64,000 nt of DNA from Cristatella mucedo (Eukaryota; Bryozoa; Phylactolaemata; Cristatellidae): assembly GCA_009760855.2 (NCBI GenBank), contig WPIO01000028.1, forward strand, positions 1,004,501 to 1,068,500, read 5' to 3'. A program made the position numbers and the translations under genes. Below are positions 1 to 12,814 of the stretch, in pieces; position 1 is the stretch's first letter; each line of letters opens with the position of its first letter. A model generated the notes under the pieces. It was given only the letters and a program-made list of their open reading frames with translations. It searched no databases and was not told the DNA's origin.

Positions 1-42
1 AACATACGGTAGCTCTATAGCAGAGCACCGAGGCTTTGCTAC

Positions 43-279
43 CTTTGTAAACTGATGAACACGGTAGAAATCTTTGTCGACTTTGTTCTTGGCTTCCTCT
101 GCTCGAAAGCATCTGCTCCAAGCGCAGACGCGAATGGGCAGCTTGTCGGGTAATACTTGATTCATGAAATAGCTGGCAAGTGACATTTCTGCAGTGCCAG
201 CAAGACAGTAGCCGCCCTCGGCTTTGGCGACACGATAGATCTGGTTTTGAGGACCAGTTGTTACAAACCCACAAGCACT
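43..279 (-). CDS. SARS2: SARS2 exon: class II catalytic core with motif 2
   Basis: This exon encodes 79 residues of mitochondrial seryl-tRNA synthetase, which charges tRNA-Ser with serine in the mitochondrial matrix. The acceptor (TTGTTGCAG) and donor (AAG then GTAGCA) give a 237-base exon in phase 0 at both ends. The translation opens SACGFVTTGPQNQIYRV, contains the serine-binding TAE signature in CLAGTAEMSLASYF, and has class II motif 2 as RCFRAEE followed by YRVHQFTK. This matches animal SARS2, where the same segment reads ACGM...QIYNI, LAGTAE, YRAE and YRVHHFTK. The next exon, expected to start VEMFG, and motif 3 lie beyond the left edge. No stop or frameshift is present, so the gene looks intact here. 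Confidence 0.93.
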
Positions 280-1958
280 CTGCAACAATAGTAGACTGAA
301 AAGGGAAAGCATAGCACACAACGCCAGCTTGAAAACACAATTCTCAAAACATCCAGCATGTCTACCTATCCATACCAAGTCAGGTATCTGTGTGCAAACG
401 ATCGAGCCCGAATGCTCTTAGATACAAAGAACATAAGAAAATTTCCTGCTGCCGTCATAAAACATTGAAGTCGGTGGCCAACTCAACTGTTCAAGGACTA
501 TCCCGCAAGTAACTTTGGAAATTGCATCTGCCTTCGGCTGAAGTATCTGTCCTATTACACAAGCAACATATTGCTTGCTTTGCAAGGTAGACATCCATTT
601 GGGGGATCACATGTCGAGACACGGATTCAAGTCAGGCAGCTCTAATATTTCACAGCGAATAAAACAGACTGGTCAAGATGCAGGAACATCCTCGTTGCCA
701 GTCTGATCAGATCTCCTAATAGAGTATTTAAAAGGCCAGATTACTAATAATCACTCCGTTATTAATGAAATGTTTGTTTTGCTCCAGTTTCACATTTTCA
801 TAATTATATAACTCAAAACCTCGTAATGCATACCTATTTTCATAGTTTTTGCACTGCATAATTGCCCCCCCACTACTGTTGCAATTCTACTTCACTGTTT
901 ATAGCTCGGTCGGCACTGTGGTAATTGTCCCTATAATATGTCACAATAACTTTGAATGGCTTTTTTTGTTTGTGCAGTCGGTCGTGTTGTGAATTCTCAT
1001 CTGCTGCCTTGCCCATTACCGTTGTAGTTGCTAAAAGTATCGTCTGAAGACCTATTTGATATTCGTAATGCAGGATGACTGATTGTCAGGCTGGTCGTGT
1101 GCCAACTCATACAACGAGGAAAGCATTTAGGATATATTCGCAGACTTTCAATGTGTTGTACGACTGTTAAATATAATGATGGTATTATTGGTACACAACG
1201 TTCTCTTCTGTTCCTGCATACCGGAATTACAAATCAATGTTGCCCTCTCTCTGTCTCCCTCTCTCTCCCTCACAGCTTCTTAATGCATTCAGCTATAAAC
1301 TACGCCCTAAAATGTGGGCATGTATATATACAATGTGGGCATGTATATATAAAATGTGGGGAACATATCGTAGCAAACACAAACAGCTGTTTATAAGACA
1401 CACTACCAAACTCGAAGCACTGCCAAAAGGTAAGATTATAAATTTCAAGACTTCCATGACCTTAAGTGACCGAATCAGCAAACCTGAAGTCGTGCGGCCT
1501 CGAATCGACCCTGATACTTGCACCCGAGGTCGAGGTTCAGCCTCTTAGCAGATTCCTAGCAACATTGTTGGTCTCTGTATGCCTCTTCGGACAGTCAGCC
1601 AATAAGATTCTCTTATACAAGACCTACAAGACTGCACGAGGCAGCTCCTAGCTCAGCATGATTCTTTTCTTCATTTGGACGGCAATATTCTGCAGTCATT
1701 TAGCATCCACACCATCTGGTTCCATTAGCATGCATACATAGCCTAGAGATCGACTCACTTTTTCGGCCGTCAGTATGGCTTGGAGCTAAATGAATGTCTA
1801 GCACACATTTGTTAATGGATGGCTATCATTTTACTGATGCTTAATGACAATATGGAATTCCCATCATTGCGAAAAAGCTGATAGTAGAGGTAGTATGAAA
1901 GAACTACCACAGAAAAAATCAGTGGTTATATCTCAGTGACAGCATCGTCGAAACCTAC

Positions 1959-2052
1959 AATGATATATCTGACAATTGCTTAGGATTCACTACACTACAG
2001 CAGCCAATGATATATCTGACAATTGCTCAGGATAAACTAGACTACCGCAGCC
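1959..2052. repeat. 47-bp unit repeated twice in tandem
   Basis: The segment beginning AATGATATATCTGACAATTG recurs 47 bases later with a few substitutions. The second copy runs directly into the head of a SINE, so the duplication may be related to that insertion. Confidence 0.7.
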
Positions 2053-2215
2053 TTCGCCGACGGGTAAGGTACTGGCACTTCAGGCCCAGGTCAAGGGTTC
2101 AAGTCCTGTAATCCTGCAAATCATGTGGGCAATCTTGTATTGCACACATAAAGTAGTGGTGATAGCCAATAAGGCTCTTCTGCCACTATTTAAAAAAATA
2201 TATACTGTTAAATCA
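2053..2215 (+). mobile_element. SINE family B (tRNA-derived), degraded
   Basis: A tRNA-like head with a box B-like GGTTCAAGTCC at about 2095 is followed by the family B body (GTGGTGATAGCC...AAGGCTCTTCTGCC) and the 3' motif TTAAATCAGCTGG. The same layout recurs more than a dozen times in the window. This copy is diverged, with an insertion in the middle. Confidence 0.7.
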
Positions 2216-3656
2216 GCTGGCCTCTACTTTTTACTTTTCCACCTTTTCTTACTTGCACAGAATTTTTATATCTAATAATGGTATCCAACCTCATTGACAC
2301 CAGCGCTAGTGAATTTGCTAGCCTCTAGCACGATTGAGTATAGCAATTCACAAGTTTCCTGCAAAAACCTGTCAACTATCGCAAACATCATTAAATTCCC
2401 AAACCTGGCTAGTGTGAAATACCTCGAGTTCAATCATTGTCACATCTCTTGAAGTCTGCATACTAGCATACAATCCAACAGTACAGTGTTTACAAAGTGT
2501 GCATTTGCTATTAGGAGCATCGCCAGGACTAATCCAGACCCAGAGCTTTCCAAAGGCTAATCACAAGAAGGTTGAATAAGCACGTCGGATCGCTGGTCGC
2601 ACGATATGCCCCTTTGGTTTGGTCCAAGGGAAGCCATGGTCCAGTGCCCACCTTCCCATTACTTATGCTTGCCACTAATTCCCAGTTTGGTCGCCCGCTC
2701 GGCTATTTTTTGGACAGCTGCTAGAGCTCTTTAAACGGGTTTGAGACCTCACTTCTATGTTCTAAAGCCAGCTCAATGTGCTCCCACGTGCATGCATCTT
2801 TAGGACAAACACTCATAACGGATACTCCGGCTTTACAAGTACAAAACCACAAAACGCCCTGCCAAACTATCGCATCGAGGCTATGCTGCTAATATGCCTT
2901 ACTCGGACAGCTACTCTTCCTGTTTCATCGACGTTTCATGCTCATCTAACCCCTTGATACATACTCCTTTCAGATGACGTCTCACTCAACAACCTCATGT
3001 CACTCTGCTATACTGAACTCCTTACTAAAGCCAATGCGGAACGGTAGGAAAATAAACACCAACTTCACTCACTGCATGATGACTGTTGAGGGTACAAACA
3101 CAAGCTCATGCCAAAAAGTGGGTATAAGAGGTGTGAACACATGTGCATGCCATGATTAAACTTTCCACAGTTTGAATAACTGATAATATAACGCAGCTGA
3201 TTATTGTCCCAAAGCATCCACTCACATCCCATGGACGTTGAATGAAGCATGAGTTGCACACTCCTGCCATGTCGTTGACGAACGTTTGAGCTTAAGTAGT
3301 CTACCCATCGTGACGATGAAAAACAATTGCATACTGTATGGTCAGTACTGAGTGTCATCCAGCTCAACGACAGGCTATCTCACTTTGGCTGTGCAATTTT
3401 AAATCAGTACGAATTTTTAAGTTAATCAACTGCTATCCCTGCTGCAAATACAACGGTTACCTAATTCCACATTTAAGCGCTCAGAGCAGGTAAAACAGCA
3501 ATAGCATGTTGCACTATATAAGTCTCTCCATACACATTACATTGGATGGTACAAATAAACGGGCTACAGTGCCTGCTATAGGATAATCATATCGGCTACA
3601 AAGCCATAGAACTCCATCAACAGCGATTGCTCTTACTTAATGCCTTATAAACTTAC

Positions 3657-3704
3657 GATTACATCTGGTGGCAAGAGGTCAGGCACCGAGACCAAGAGAA
3701 ATCC
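3657..3704 (-). CDS. SARS2: SARS2 exon (GFLLVSVPDLL)
   Basis: A 48-base exon in phase 0 at both ends, bounded by a TTTTTAG acceptor and a perfect GTAAGT donor. It encodes GFLLVSVPDLLPPDVI, which aligns with GFTPMTVPDLL of human SARS2, a conserved step that leads into the ACGM segment. It joins in phase to the exon at 3929-4031, which ends QKK, and to the exon at 43-279, which begins SACGF. This 16-residue micro-exon is too short for simple ORF finding but is required for a continuous protein. Confidence 0.9.
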
Positions 3705-3928
3705 CTAAAAAGGAATGGGAAAGTATTACAGGTAACTGGTAGCACATAGACAGCTACAAAGTTACTGTGCCTCAGCACATGCATACAAGCTTTGATAGCA
3801 CGACAAATGACATCCACACCGGCTATGCCATCACAGCCAATAAAGCCACTGATGCCAAATGGCAATGCTAATTTCACTAGTCTTGTTAAAACAAATATAA
3901 GCAACGACACAGTACGCAAGAAACTAAC

Positions 3929-4031
3929 CTTCTTCTGCAAGTATTCTACCGTGTAGTTTATGAGAGCTCTTTCGAGCCTTGCAAAATCTCCAATGAGGTA
4001 GTAAGCTCGTGGACCAGAAAAGTACGTATTC
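3929..4031 (-). CDS. SARS2: SARS2 exon: start of catalytic domain
   Basis: A 103-base exon between the acceptor ATTGTACAG and the donor GTTAGT. It supplies one base of a split codon and then 34 codons reading NTYFSGPRAYYLIGDFARLE, then RALINYTVEYLQKK. The pattern SG-RAYYL-G-LARLE-AL--YT matches the entry to the catalytic core of SARS2 ([23 protein letters not shown] in human, a known-family comparison from memory). The split glycine codon fits exactly with the two bases left at the end of the exon at 10483-10613. The following exon starts in phase 0 with GFLLVSV. Confidence 0.93.
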
Positions 4032-4632
4032 CTGTACAATAAAAATACTATCAGTATGGAGATGCTTGTTGGTAAGTACAACTACATAAAAATAATGCAG
4101 AGCATAACTAGGTAGCAAGTTGCATGGTCTGCATACATAGATACGTGGCAGCCTGCCAATTCCAAGTGACCTATACAATCAGGATTAGCACTTTAAAATC
4201 CTACTGAAAAAACCCGTTTGTGCTTTCTCATCATTAGATACTGCAAACCCTGCTTACCTCGGATGCAAACAGTCACTGACATGCATTCGTGAGCATGTGC
4301 CCATAAACATGTGTACACAAATACAAGTTAAAAAAACCGGCAGGTTTACTGTGGCTATTTATCACATCCAGCTTGGCCGATTGAAAACAACATTTAGTTT
4401 GATTCATAAGGATTCGGCATTTTCTATGGTAATTTCCGGATTTTGTCTAGTCCATGTTGTGTACTTAGCACTTAGCTGCTCTCAATTTACACAAAGCCTT
4501 GCGAGAACCTAAGTCTTGGTTTGGCCCAGGCTTAAAATGGTCGCCTTTGATGACCGAGGTCAAGGTAGTCGCCTTTCACGAACGAGACCATGACAACCAC
4601 AGCATGACGGAAGTAACACTAATAGGATGTAG
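4032..4632. other. SARS2 intron, no feature recognised
   Basis: Nothing beyond short spurious frames is seen here. It is the 5' part (in plus coordinates) of a 6.4-kb intron that goes on to hold a LINE, a microsatellite, a SINE and a DNA transposon. Confidence 0.5.
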
Positions 4633-5853
4633 GATGGACAAAGATCATCCGAGGTACCTCTGAAACATGGGGTACCACAGGGCTCGGTGCTAGGTCCGGT
4701 TCTTTTCACGGTTTATACTCTCCCTCTTGCTGAAGTGATTGCCAAGAACAATCTAGGCTTTCAGTTCTACGCGGATGACACCCAGTTGTACCTTTGCTTT
4801 GATCCCTCCCAGCCTTCGAGCACCTCTAATTCTCTCAACTCACTCGCTGCATGTATTGATGACACCCGCACATGGATGGCAGCAAATTTTCTAAAACTAA
4901 ACGATGATAAAACTAACTTACTAGGTATGGCCAAACCCAGTGTGATTCACAAATTGGAAAGTCTGCCGCTCAAAATTGGCTCTGCCAGCATATTTCCTGT
5001 TGAATCAGCTCGAAATCTAGGTGTCATGTTCCCAAGTGACCTCTCATTAGACGACCACATCAGCTCCACAGTCAAATCTACCTACTTTCAGCTACATAAG
5101 TGCTAAAATTCGGGCTTGTTTAGATAAGGATACCACGTCCAAGTTGGTCCATGCATTCGAGACAATCCATCTCGACTTCTGCAACTCACTGCTTACTGGC
5201 CTACCGGCATGTGCGATCAGGCGATTGCAGCTGGTGCAAAACTCCGCAGCTAGGCTTGTCTGTTGTAAGCGTCGCAGCTGCCATATCACACCACTTCTCG
5301 CCGACTTGCACTGGCTACCAGCCAAGCAACGGATTGACTTCAAAGTTTTGTCGCTCACTTTTAGGTCACTTCATTCTTTGGCCCCAGCCTATCTTTCAGA
5401 TCTACTCCCTCACCAGGCCAAGCATCGTACCACCCGCTTTTTGGAATCCAACAGTCTACCAATACCTTGTACAAACCTCAAATCTTTTGGAGACCGTGCA
5501 TTTAGTTTGTATGCTCCCCAAGGCTGGTACTCCCTCCCGACTTGCGTCAGAACATCCCCTGACCTGACCACATTTAAAAAAACCTAAACACACCTATTTA
5601 GGACAGCATTTAGTGGATTCCTGTGATTCGTCCTTGATGTGCTTATGCATGCTGACACTGTGCATGTTGCTTGTAACCACATTTACATGCTGACCCTGTG
5701 CATTACACCCCTAACCATGTTATTCATGTTGTTTATTAAGCACGATATTACTCACCACTCAACCGTGTTTCCCTTTGCAGCAGATGTAAAGCGCCTAGAA
5801 AGAGATTGAGTTCTCTGAGGGTGCTCTATCAAGTGCATTATTATAATTATTAT
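4633..5853 (+). mobile_element. CR1/L2-type LINE, 5'-truncated (family A)
   Basis: The copy starts within the reverse transcriptase and runs to the 3' end. It shows GVPQGSVLGPVLF (RT motif B region), the catalytic box FYADDTQLYL at about 4770, then WMAANFLKLNDDKT, LGVMFPSDLSLDDHISS and the C-terminal LDFCNSLLTGLP...RLQLVQNSAARLV...LHWLPAKQRIDFKVL. One frameshift near 5100 splits the frame. The 3' UTR carries two imperfect repeats of CATGCTGACNCTGTGCATG and ends in the hairpin AAGCGCC...GGTGCTC, then ATCAAGTGCATTATTATAATT. It lies sense to the plus strand, inside a SARS2 intron. Truncation at the 5' end is typical of LINE insertion. Confidence 0.9.
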
Positions 5854-6089
5854 GTAGCCCCTACCTGATTAGCAATGTCTGCTATTCGTGCTGGCACGTA
5901 CTAGACGAGTTCCAGAGTTACGTCAGATGGTATAGCATGCCAAACTGCTTGCAATGTGTTCCATAACTCGGCCGGTAGTCTTACGCTACTGCCTAGAGAT
6001 CTCAGCCTATGCTGATGCTGAACCTCTAATCCTCCAATCTTCGGTCGTCTAGTGGCTATGCTGCCATGCCCATCTAAGGCTTGCTTCTT
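5854..6089. other. intronic sequence, no feature recognised
   Basis: No coding, RNA or repeat signature was recognised between the LINE tail and the microsatellite cluster. Confidence 0.4.
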
Positions 6090-6412
<323 letters not shown>

Positions 6413-6542
6413 GGTGCTCTGATTTCAACGAACAAAATCCTCCATGTCTATAATACTAACGAAGGCACTCACCGTTGTATGCGTTTAAATGGTAGCTAAT
6501 AATGCACTAACTTAGCTTGCGCTCAGAATCACGGTACATATC

Positions 6543-7632
6543 GTGCTGGCCAAAAAAAATTCAAGAACCGTAAGCATCAAGATATAACCTCAAACATTTC
6601 AGCCTTTTACGGACAGCTAGCTAAGAAAATTCACTGTAAGATTGCATTTGTGTGCATTTTAACAATTTTACAACAAATTGCATGTGCTAACGCCTTGGCT
6701 TGCTTACGAGGAGCAAACACATGGATACTAACGTAGCTGCATTTTCGAAGGATATTATTTTGAATCATCATCTGAGCAAAGGAAAGTAGGATTTACTGGA
6801 TGCACCAGGTATACACCTTTTTAACAATGTATCTCAAAAACCGTGTCGGTCATTTTCTGAGAAATCAACGAGGTTTTAAGGCATGCTATTGTGAGAATAC
6901 ACAACCAAAGGCCTGATATAGTTAAAAAATAATGTAGGAAATCGATGGCATGGTACAAAGGAAAAACTGCCGAACAGCTTTTTCTGATGAATAAGGAATT
7001 AAAGAACTTTTTGACCGAATACCTAGTTCTTAACTCTCTGCCTGCCAAATGCTCGTGCTCAATTGAACCACCTCATTATCTCACTTGCATCTTATTAATG
7101 CATGCAAACCACCTAGTTTTAGGCAGCTCAGGTACTTGCCAAGACTTCTGTAGCAGTTTTACATGGTCAGCCAGTTCTTCTTTTTTTTATCAGGTGACCT
7201 AGATGGCTGGTTTCACGATCCAGCTGCACCATCGATTTCTTGCATAGCCTGGAACCAGGTGTGGTCTAAATAAATAAATAAATTCATTTGTATGGCACCA
7301 AAGTTCTGAGTGTGCTACATAAATGTATTACTATCATTGCTATTATTATTATTATTATTACACTTCGCAGTGTCTCAATGATGCAAAAAAAAGTATCTTT
7401 CGAAAATCGCAACTGTTTCCGAACCCACCTGAAACTGCCAAACAAGTAATATTCTGCTTTTCATACCTAGCAGGCTAACCAAATTGGCTGTATGCACAGT
7501 TTGTTACAAACACTGCAAACTCACACGAATCCCGTGTTGTACTGATTTTTTTTTACCAGTAGTCCACTAAACGATGAACTATTTAAGGTCATATCTTGAT
7601 TTCCAGAGTGCATGGATTTTTCTGGCCAGCAC
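6543..7632 (+). mobile_element. DNA transposon with inverted termini, copy 1
   Basis: The left end GTGCTGGCCAAAAAAAATTC and the right end, read in reverse complement as GTGCTGGCCAGAAAAATCC, form inverted repeats that can be followed, imperfectly, for about 50 bases (shared AATCAAGATAT, GACCTTAA). A related element lies inverted at 17192-18236. A short plus-strand frame at 6945-7202 contains NHLVLGSSGTCQDFC, which is also found in the second copy as DHLVLNGSGICQDFC, perhaps the remnant of a coding region. No transposase domain is recognisable, so it is probably non-autonomous. A SINE tail and an ATT-rich run are inserted near 7265-7362. The inverted ends resemble Tc1/mariner-type termini only loosely; the superfamily is not settled. 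Confidence 0.65.
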
Positions 7633-8837
7633 TACATTTACAATCATCTCAAGGCATTTAAAAATTGTGCAAACTTGACTTGGGGGCAAAGTACTCTAGG
7701 AGTCAAATGCAGATTTGCAATGTTAATATAACACAATTTCTGTCGGCTGTTCTCACTAGGAGTAAGCAAAATTTGTATTTAAAAAATAAAGATGCTTTGC
7801 CTTTAAAAGTTGAAAAAACTACTATTTTGTGGGATCAGTCAGCTGCTATTGGCTGCAATGTTATATGTCGACACGTGTCCATTTAAAAAGCCGGTGCCTA
7901 AAGTGAATAGGAGAAGAATGATATGGAGGAACATGATCAATACAATGGTGTACTACTTATGCTAAGACTGGTTAGGTATACAAGTAACAATATACGTCAT
8001 AGACAGCAACTGATATAACCATTGAGGTAAGAAACTTCTTACAACACAAGGAATGGTATGTTTTATCATCCATTTCACATGAACCAAGCTCTAAACATTC
8101 CTAAAATATTAGAGACACAGATCGAGTCCCTTGTAGGCCATGGAAAACATAACATTCAAATTGTCAGACAAGACAAACTTAGCAATGCTGTTAGCTCGTC
8201 TTGAAGGCAGTGGTTGACCAACATAAGATAACCCAAATGAACTCACTCCAATCTCATGGCTTCCAAACTCTTTCCAATCTCCACACAAGATTTGGGGTTA
8301 AAAGTGAATTCTAAAATGAGTTCAGAGACATATTAAGCATGCGCATACACATACAATGCAACAGCACACGATCCTCACAGGGAACATACAAAGGCCGAGC
8401 AGCAATGTAGCTAAGCTCACCTCTGCGAGTGCCGCTGATATGAACAACACGTGCGCATGACTCGTCGCCTACAGGCTTCAAAGCAAACAGCTGCTGGCTT
8501 ACGACAGGAACAAAGTTGCCATGAGCCTTTAGGCAGCGTCAGTAAAGGAGATGCTACTACCAGACATGTAAATAAATTTTCGCATGGTCCCGGCAGCTAA
8601 CTTACTGTGTTAGGATGGCTCCTGTTGGGAATCATGAAAGCTTCGTGGTAGAGAGCAGATTGTGTTTTGGAGAACTGTTCACTCTAAAAATCATAGTGGC
8701 CACATACAACTACCAAGAAATAGACCGATTTCTACATCAGTGAGGCAGTCACAATACCCGAAACTGTAGATACAGGCCAAAAAAAGATGTGTCAATGGGT
8801 TGTTCGTGGTATGTAAGCGATAAGCCTGACTCTGCTT

Positions 8838-8841
<4 letters not shown>
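7633..8841. other. SARS2 intron, no feature recognised
   Basis: About 1.2 kb of sequence without repeats or coding signatures that I recognise. A frame at 7665-7886 lacks splice or domain support. Confidence 0.4.
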
Positions 8842-8910
<69 letters not shown>

Positions 8911-8932
8911 CCTCTCTCTCTTTCTCTCTTTA
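8842..8932. repeat. (CT)n microsatellite
   Basis: About 35 CT units, lightly interrupted near the right end, lie just before an antisense LINE 3' end. Confidence 0.95.
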
Positions 8933-8962
8933 CCTACCTTTCTATTGCTCGAGTATGGATTT

Positions 8963-9560
8963 TAAATAATAATAACACTTGATAAAGCGCCCTGAGAGGA
9001 CTATCTCTTTCTAGATGCTTTACATTTGCTACATTTGTTGCAAAGGAAGCATGATTGAATGGTTAGTAGTAGCATACTCAATAAACAACAAGAATAACAT
9101 GGTTAGGGGTAACATGCACAGGGTCAGCATGCACGTGTGGTTAGTGACAGCATGCAGTGTCAGCACGCATAAGCACATACTAAATGCTGTCATAAATAGG
9201 TGCGTTTTTAGTTTCTTCTTAAATGTGGTCAAGTAAGGATCTGTCATGAGGCAAGTCGGAAGTGAGTTCCAGGCTTTGGGAGCATACGAACCAATAGCAC
9301 GGTCTCCAAAGGCCTGATTGCACAGGCCGGTAGACCAGCAAGCAGTGAGTTATAGAAGTCATTAATCTTGGGAATTCAATAACTTGGCAATGAGATTTAG
9401 CTTTGTCACAGCTAATAGAGAAACGACAATGCACCTCGTAATGAGTTGACAGTGCACTGTTCATATGGTGATGCATTGCACTGAGTGGTCTGAGGACAGC
9501 ATAACAGGGACTGTTCAGGTTGCCTTCAAACATCAGGTTGCCTCAAAGGCATAGTAGGAA
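8963..9560 (-). mobile_element. CR1/L2-type LINE 3' fragment (family A), antisense
   Basis: The minus strand ends with the family A hairpin (CGCCCTGAGAGGA...AGATGC, diverged) and an AATAATAATAA tail at 8965-8980. The 3' UTR repeats (GTCAGCATGCACGTG, GTCAGCACGCATAAGCAC) and a decayed C-terminal coding segment, including SITHCLLVYRPVQSG at about 9350, follow. Many stops interrupt the frame. Confidence 0.8.
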
Positions 9561-10482
9561 GCATGACATGGAGGACATCAATTATTACACCCAATAGGCT
9601 TTAAACCGGCAGGGCTGTGCAAGCAAAGACGACGATGATGGTTGACGACAAGAGCACTACCTAAATTTGTCCAAACGAGCTGTCGTGAGCCTGATTTTCA
9701 GGTTATTAAGCATGGAACAATACCGCGACTATCCTTAATGAGCTGCCTAGCCTACTACTGCTAATAACTGCTGCTCATGGATTACCATGAAATTTGACTT
9801 ACCACAGAGTAGCCAATTTTGAGTTGATACAAACTCTCAACCGTTTACAGTATAAATTTGAATGCTAGCTTACACCCACAATATGTGCACAGACTAATCA
9901 ACTATGTTTATGCCACAAGTGAGGAAACGAAAGCAGCAGGTATATAGCTTTTAGGCTGACCATTGAAAGCAAATCAGTTTTACTTTACGGTAGCTCTAAG
10001 AATTTTCACTAACTTGTATAACGAATGCATAGGTAAAACTGCATAAAACTGTGTGACATCTTACTTCCAGCACCCAATATGGAAGTCCATCTTATTTATG
10101 ACAGGATATGGCACAGGGGTGCCGGTATGGGAGGCTTAAGCTGAATTTCGACTAGTATTGGATAACATGTTGAACCCTATCAAACTCAATTTGGTGTTTT
10201 TTAGATGTCATAACACCTGCAAGCACGTTAACACATGTTTGCAAAGCTTGATTTCCTCTTCCTGAAGATAGAATGCCCAGTAGCCATGAAATTACGTTCC
10301 ACATTCATATTCAGACACAGCAGCCAATCCTTATTGTGATACAGGAATCGTCTTGTTGCAGTAGCAGAATGCCTCCCAAGCAACGCAAGCTAGACCACAG
10401 GTTGCTGAGGCTTCAGTATTCAACTATGTACCTTAAACGTTCACCGTGACTCTTTGATGAGTTTTATACAATTTAATCTCAC
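9561..10482. other. SARS2 intron, no feature recognised
   Basis: No repeat family or exon was recognised here between the LINE fragment and the next SARS2 exon. Confidence 0.4.
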
Positions 10483-10613
10483 CCATCTACCATCTCCAAG
10501 TTCTCAATCTGCAATACAATTTCCCGAGTTAACAACACGTAGTTTCGCAAGGGCCTGCGATTAAACTTGACAGCAAAGACAAAAAGTTCTACTTGAACGG
10601 ACCACTTCAAGCT
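10483..10613 (-). CDS. SARS2: SARS2 exon: linker before catalytic core
   Basis: A 131-base exon, from the acceptor CTTGTAG to the donor GATGG then GTGAGA. It reads SLKWSVQVELFVFAVKFNRR, then PLRNYVLLTREIVLQIENLE, MVD and two bases of a Gly codon. Those two bases plus the first base of the exon at 4031 complete GGG, so the junction reads MVDG-NTYFSGPRAYY. In SARS2 the equivalent segment is [20 protein letters not shown] leading to SGHRSYYL; the spacing and the F-F-----RP pattern agree although identity is low. The exact phase match makes a chance ORF unlikely. The acceptor has a weak pyrimidine tract. Confidence 0.75.
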
Positions 10614-11026
10614 CTACAAGGGTAAATCTGTGTCTGGGTCTATTCTTCAGACGTATAATGGGGTACATCCACATTAGGAAGGGTGGACCGACAAATGCTC
10701 ACTGGCATAGATGCAAATGTATAGTACTAACAATTGCTGCGCATTGGAGGCAAGCCAATCAACGGAACAATCATAACAACGAATGCTTTGAGTCCCTTGT
10801 AGTAAACTGGGTGTTAAGAGGAGAAATAACTGCATCCAGCTTTGACATAAAATAAAATAAATGTATCACAAGCAGGACTTCAAGTTTAATGTGACAAACC
10901 AATAGGTAAAGCACAACTTTTTGCTTGTAACTGAAAACACCTTAAATACAAGGCAGGTATCATATGAAGTTAATACAGAAAAACCCGAGGAAGGACGTGC
11001 AAGAGCTGTGTTTACAAGACTCTTAC

Positions 11027-11069
11027 TCTGGCTTCTGGATTCAATTCCGGATGAGGTTTTGTTCTGACA
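11027..11069 (-). CDS. SARS2: probable SARS2 exon (TKPHPELNPEAR)
   Basis: A frame ending SVRTKPHPELNPEAR is followed by the donor AGA then GTAAGA, in phase 0. That is the phase needed to join the exon at 10613. The family has PNQTHPDVPVGDESQARVL in this position, upstream of the VFSF segment, so HPEL...EAR followed by the next exon gives the expected order and spacing. The left boundary is uncertain: AG dinucleotides at several positions just upstream would all leave an incoming split codon, so another exon must supply two bases. The exon is short and the match is weak on its own; the support comes from position and phase. Confidence 0.5.
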
Positions 11070-11465
11070 CTACAATATCTTTCCCTTTAAAGTGCTGAGG
11101 GCAATTAAATTTGGTTGACGGTTCTGTTGCATTTTCAAGTTTACATTGAGAAAGCATGAACGTGAAAACTCGAGCAAGCAGGACTGCAAGCTCGCATGAA
11201 AAAATCCCCCATGTGATGCAAAAACTCACTGCAAAATCTATAACAATACTGGCTGAGGACAAAAGCAATCTTATGGGGCACAGCTGATAGCAATCATGAT
11301 GCACGTACCAAAGAAAATCTATCCAAACCTGATGATTTTACTCTAGTATCAAGTTGCAGAGCGTCCGTTTTTCAAAAAAAAAAAGGTTCACGTAGGGAGC
11401 AGTGATGTATACCTAAACGTGCCCAAGACCTCATATACCTGGCCAGTTTCAAAATGCCTGACCAA

Positions 11466-12590
11466 AGCCATAATAATGATAACAATAATAAATCATTTGT
11501 ATAGCACTCTTGGAAAAATTAATCTCTTTTCTAACTTGCTGCAAGAGATGCAATAACCAAGACGTTTATGACAAGCAAGGTATGCTAAGAGAAGCATGCA
11601 AAAGCACTCACGAAGATGCTCAGGGCCACTGGGTATAGTTATAGGACTCCTGATTAGTAACACGCACTGAATCATAGATGAGCACATAAAGCACACAGGA
11701 AAAAAGGACACGGGGGTGTGAAGAAGCACAGAAAAGCTGAGCCGAACAGATGCATCTTTAACTGAGACTTAAACGAGACTAAGTCCATGCAGGGAGTGAC
11801 AAAAGCCAGAAGCTGGTTGTAGACTTACGGTGCAGACAATCTGATGGCCGATGGGTGCAACGAATTACCAAAAAATCGTTTCTAATAAACAAAAATCGAT
11901 GTTGCAAAACTCAAAGTTTGATTGGTTATTGTAGTACACAGTCGTTGTAATGTAGCCACCAAATTTCATACCATTGCCCTTTCAAAATGTCATGCAAATA
12001 GGCTGCAAAGATGCTAGCCACTACCGAAATCCACTGCAATCTACTCGAATAGGCCGAAAATCCACCAATCCAACCGGGTTTGCGCATCTCCCAAGTTGGA
12101 TTAAACATTACACTATGTTATTGTTCAGGTGTACCCAAAACGAGTGCAAAATGGAGCAAAATTTCCCGGGTACACTTGAAAGATTGCTTAGTTTAATATG
12201 CAATTTAAGTTGGAGCTTTGTGCAGCCGATTTCCGGTGAATCTGTGGCTGATTGTGGTAGTAGCCAGTGTCTTTGCAGCCAATTTGCTTGAGACCGTGCA
12301 AACGTGAGAGGGTCTACAAACTCACGGAGGTTGGATAGGTAGGCAGATGCAAGCGAGTGACGCGATCTGTAGGTCAGCCAGATGATCTTGAAATCGATTC
12401 AATGCTTGATAGGGAACCAGAAAAGCTCAGCCAGAAGTTCTGTGATGTGACAGCTATGCCATTTACATCAGGGCAGACGAGCTGCTGAGTCTTGCACAAA
12501 TTACAGATGATTAAGAACACAGGCCAAGAGTTCGAAATAAAGGAAATTACAGCAATAGACGTGCAGCTAGTGGATAATAATACGTCGTTT
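11466..12590 (-). mobile_element. CR1/L2-type LINE, family B 3' half, antisense
   Basis: On the minus strand the 3' end has a hairpin variant (AGCACTCTTGGAAAAATTAATCTC) with an AATAATAAATCATTTG tail. The 3' UTR (GCTGCAAGAGATGCAATAACCAAGA) matches copies at 36448-37175 and 57905-59480. Further in, LINE C-terminal coding DNA is recognisable only by alignment to those copies. A frame at 11493-11729 has no meaning of its own. Confidence 0.75.
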
Positions 12591-12814
12591 TATAGCAATC
12601 CACGAGCTTATTCTCTATTCAGGGTCTTTAAAAATCACTGCTAGTGTCATGCAAGGTATCAAACATGCAAACCAAACAAGTATCATCCTTAAGCTAGTGT
12701 GCACGAAGACAATCGTGCATGCTGTGCAAGCATGATAGCTTGCAACGTTGACAGTGTCTCGGTTTATCGCACTCAAGTGCGCAAGTTACCCTAGCGTGCA
12801 ACCGGCGATGCCGA

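Larger units (their letters stand above)
280..3656. other. SARS2 intron, mostly unique-looking sequence
   Basis: This interval separates two well-supported SARS2 exons on the minus strand. It contains one SINE and one short tandem duplication, annotated separately, and a 21-base direct repeat near 1320-1360. Short open frames at 1097-1548 and 3065-3367 have no recognisable domain or splice context, and I do not treat them as genes. Confidence 0.6.

Noticed and set aside
3065-3367. 100-codon minus ORF between SARS2 exons
   Set aside because: The flanking exons already join in phase without it, and its sequence does not fit the family.
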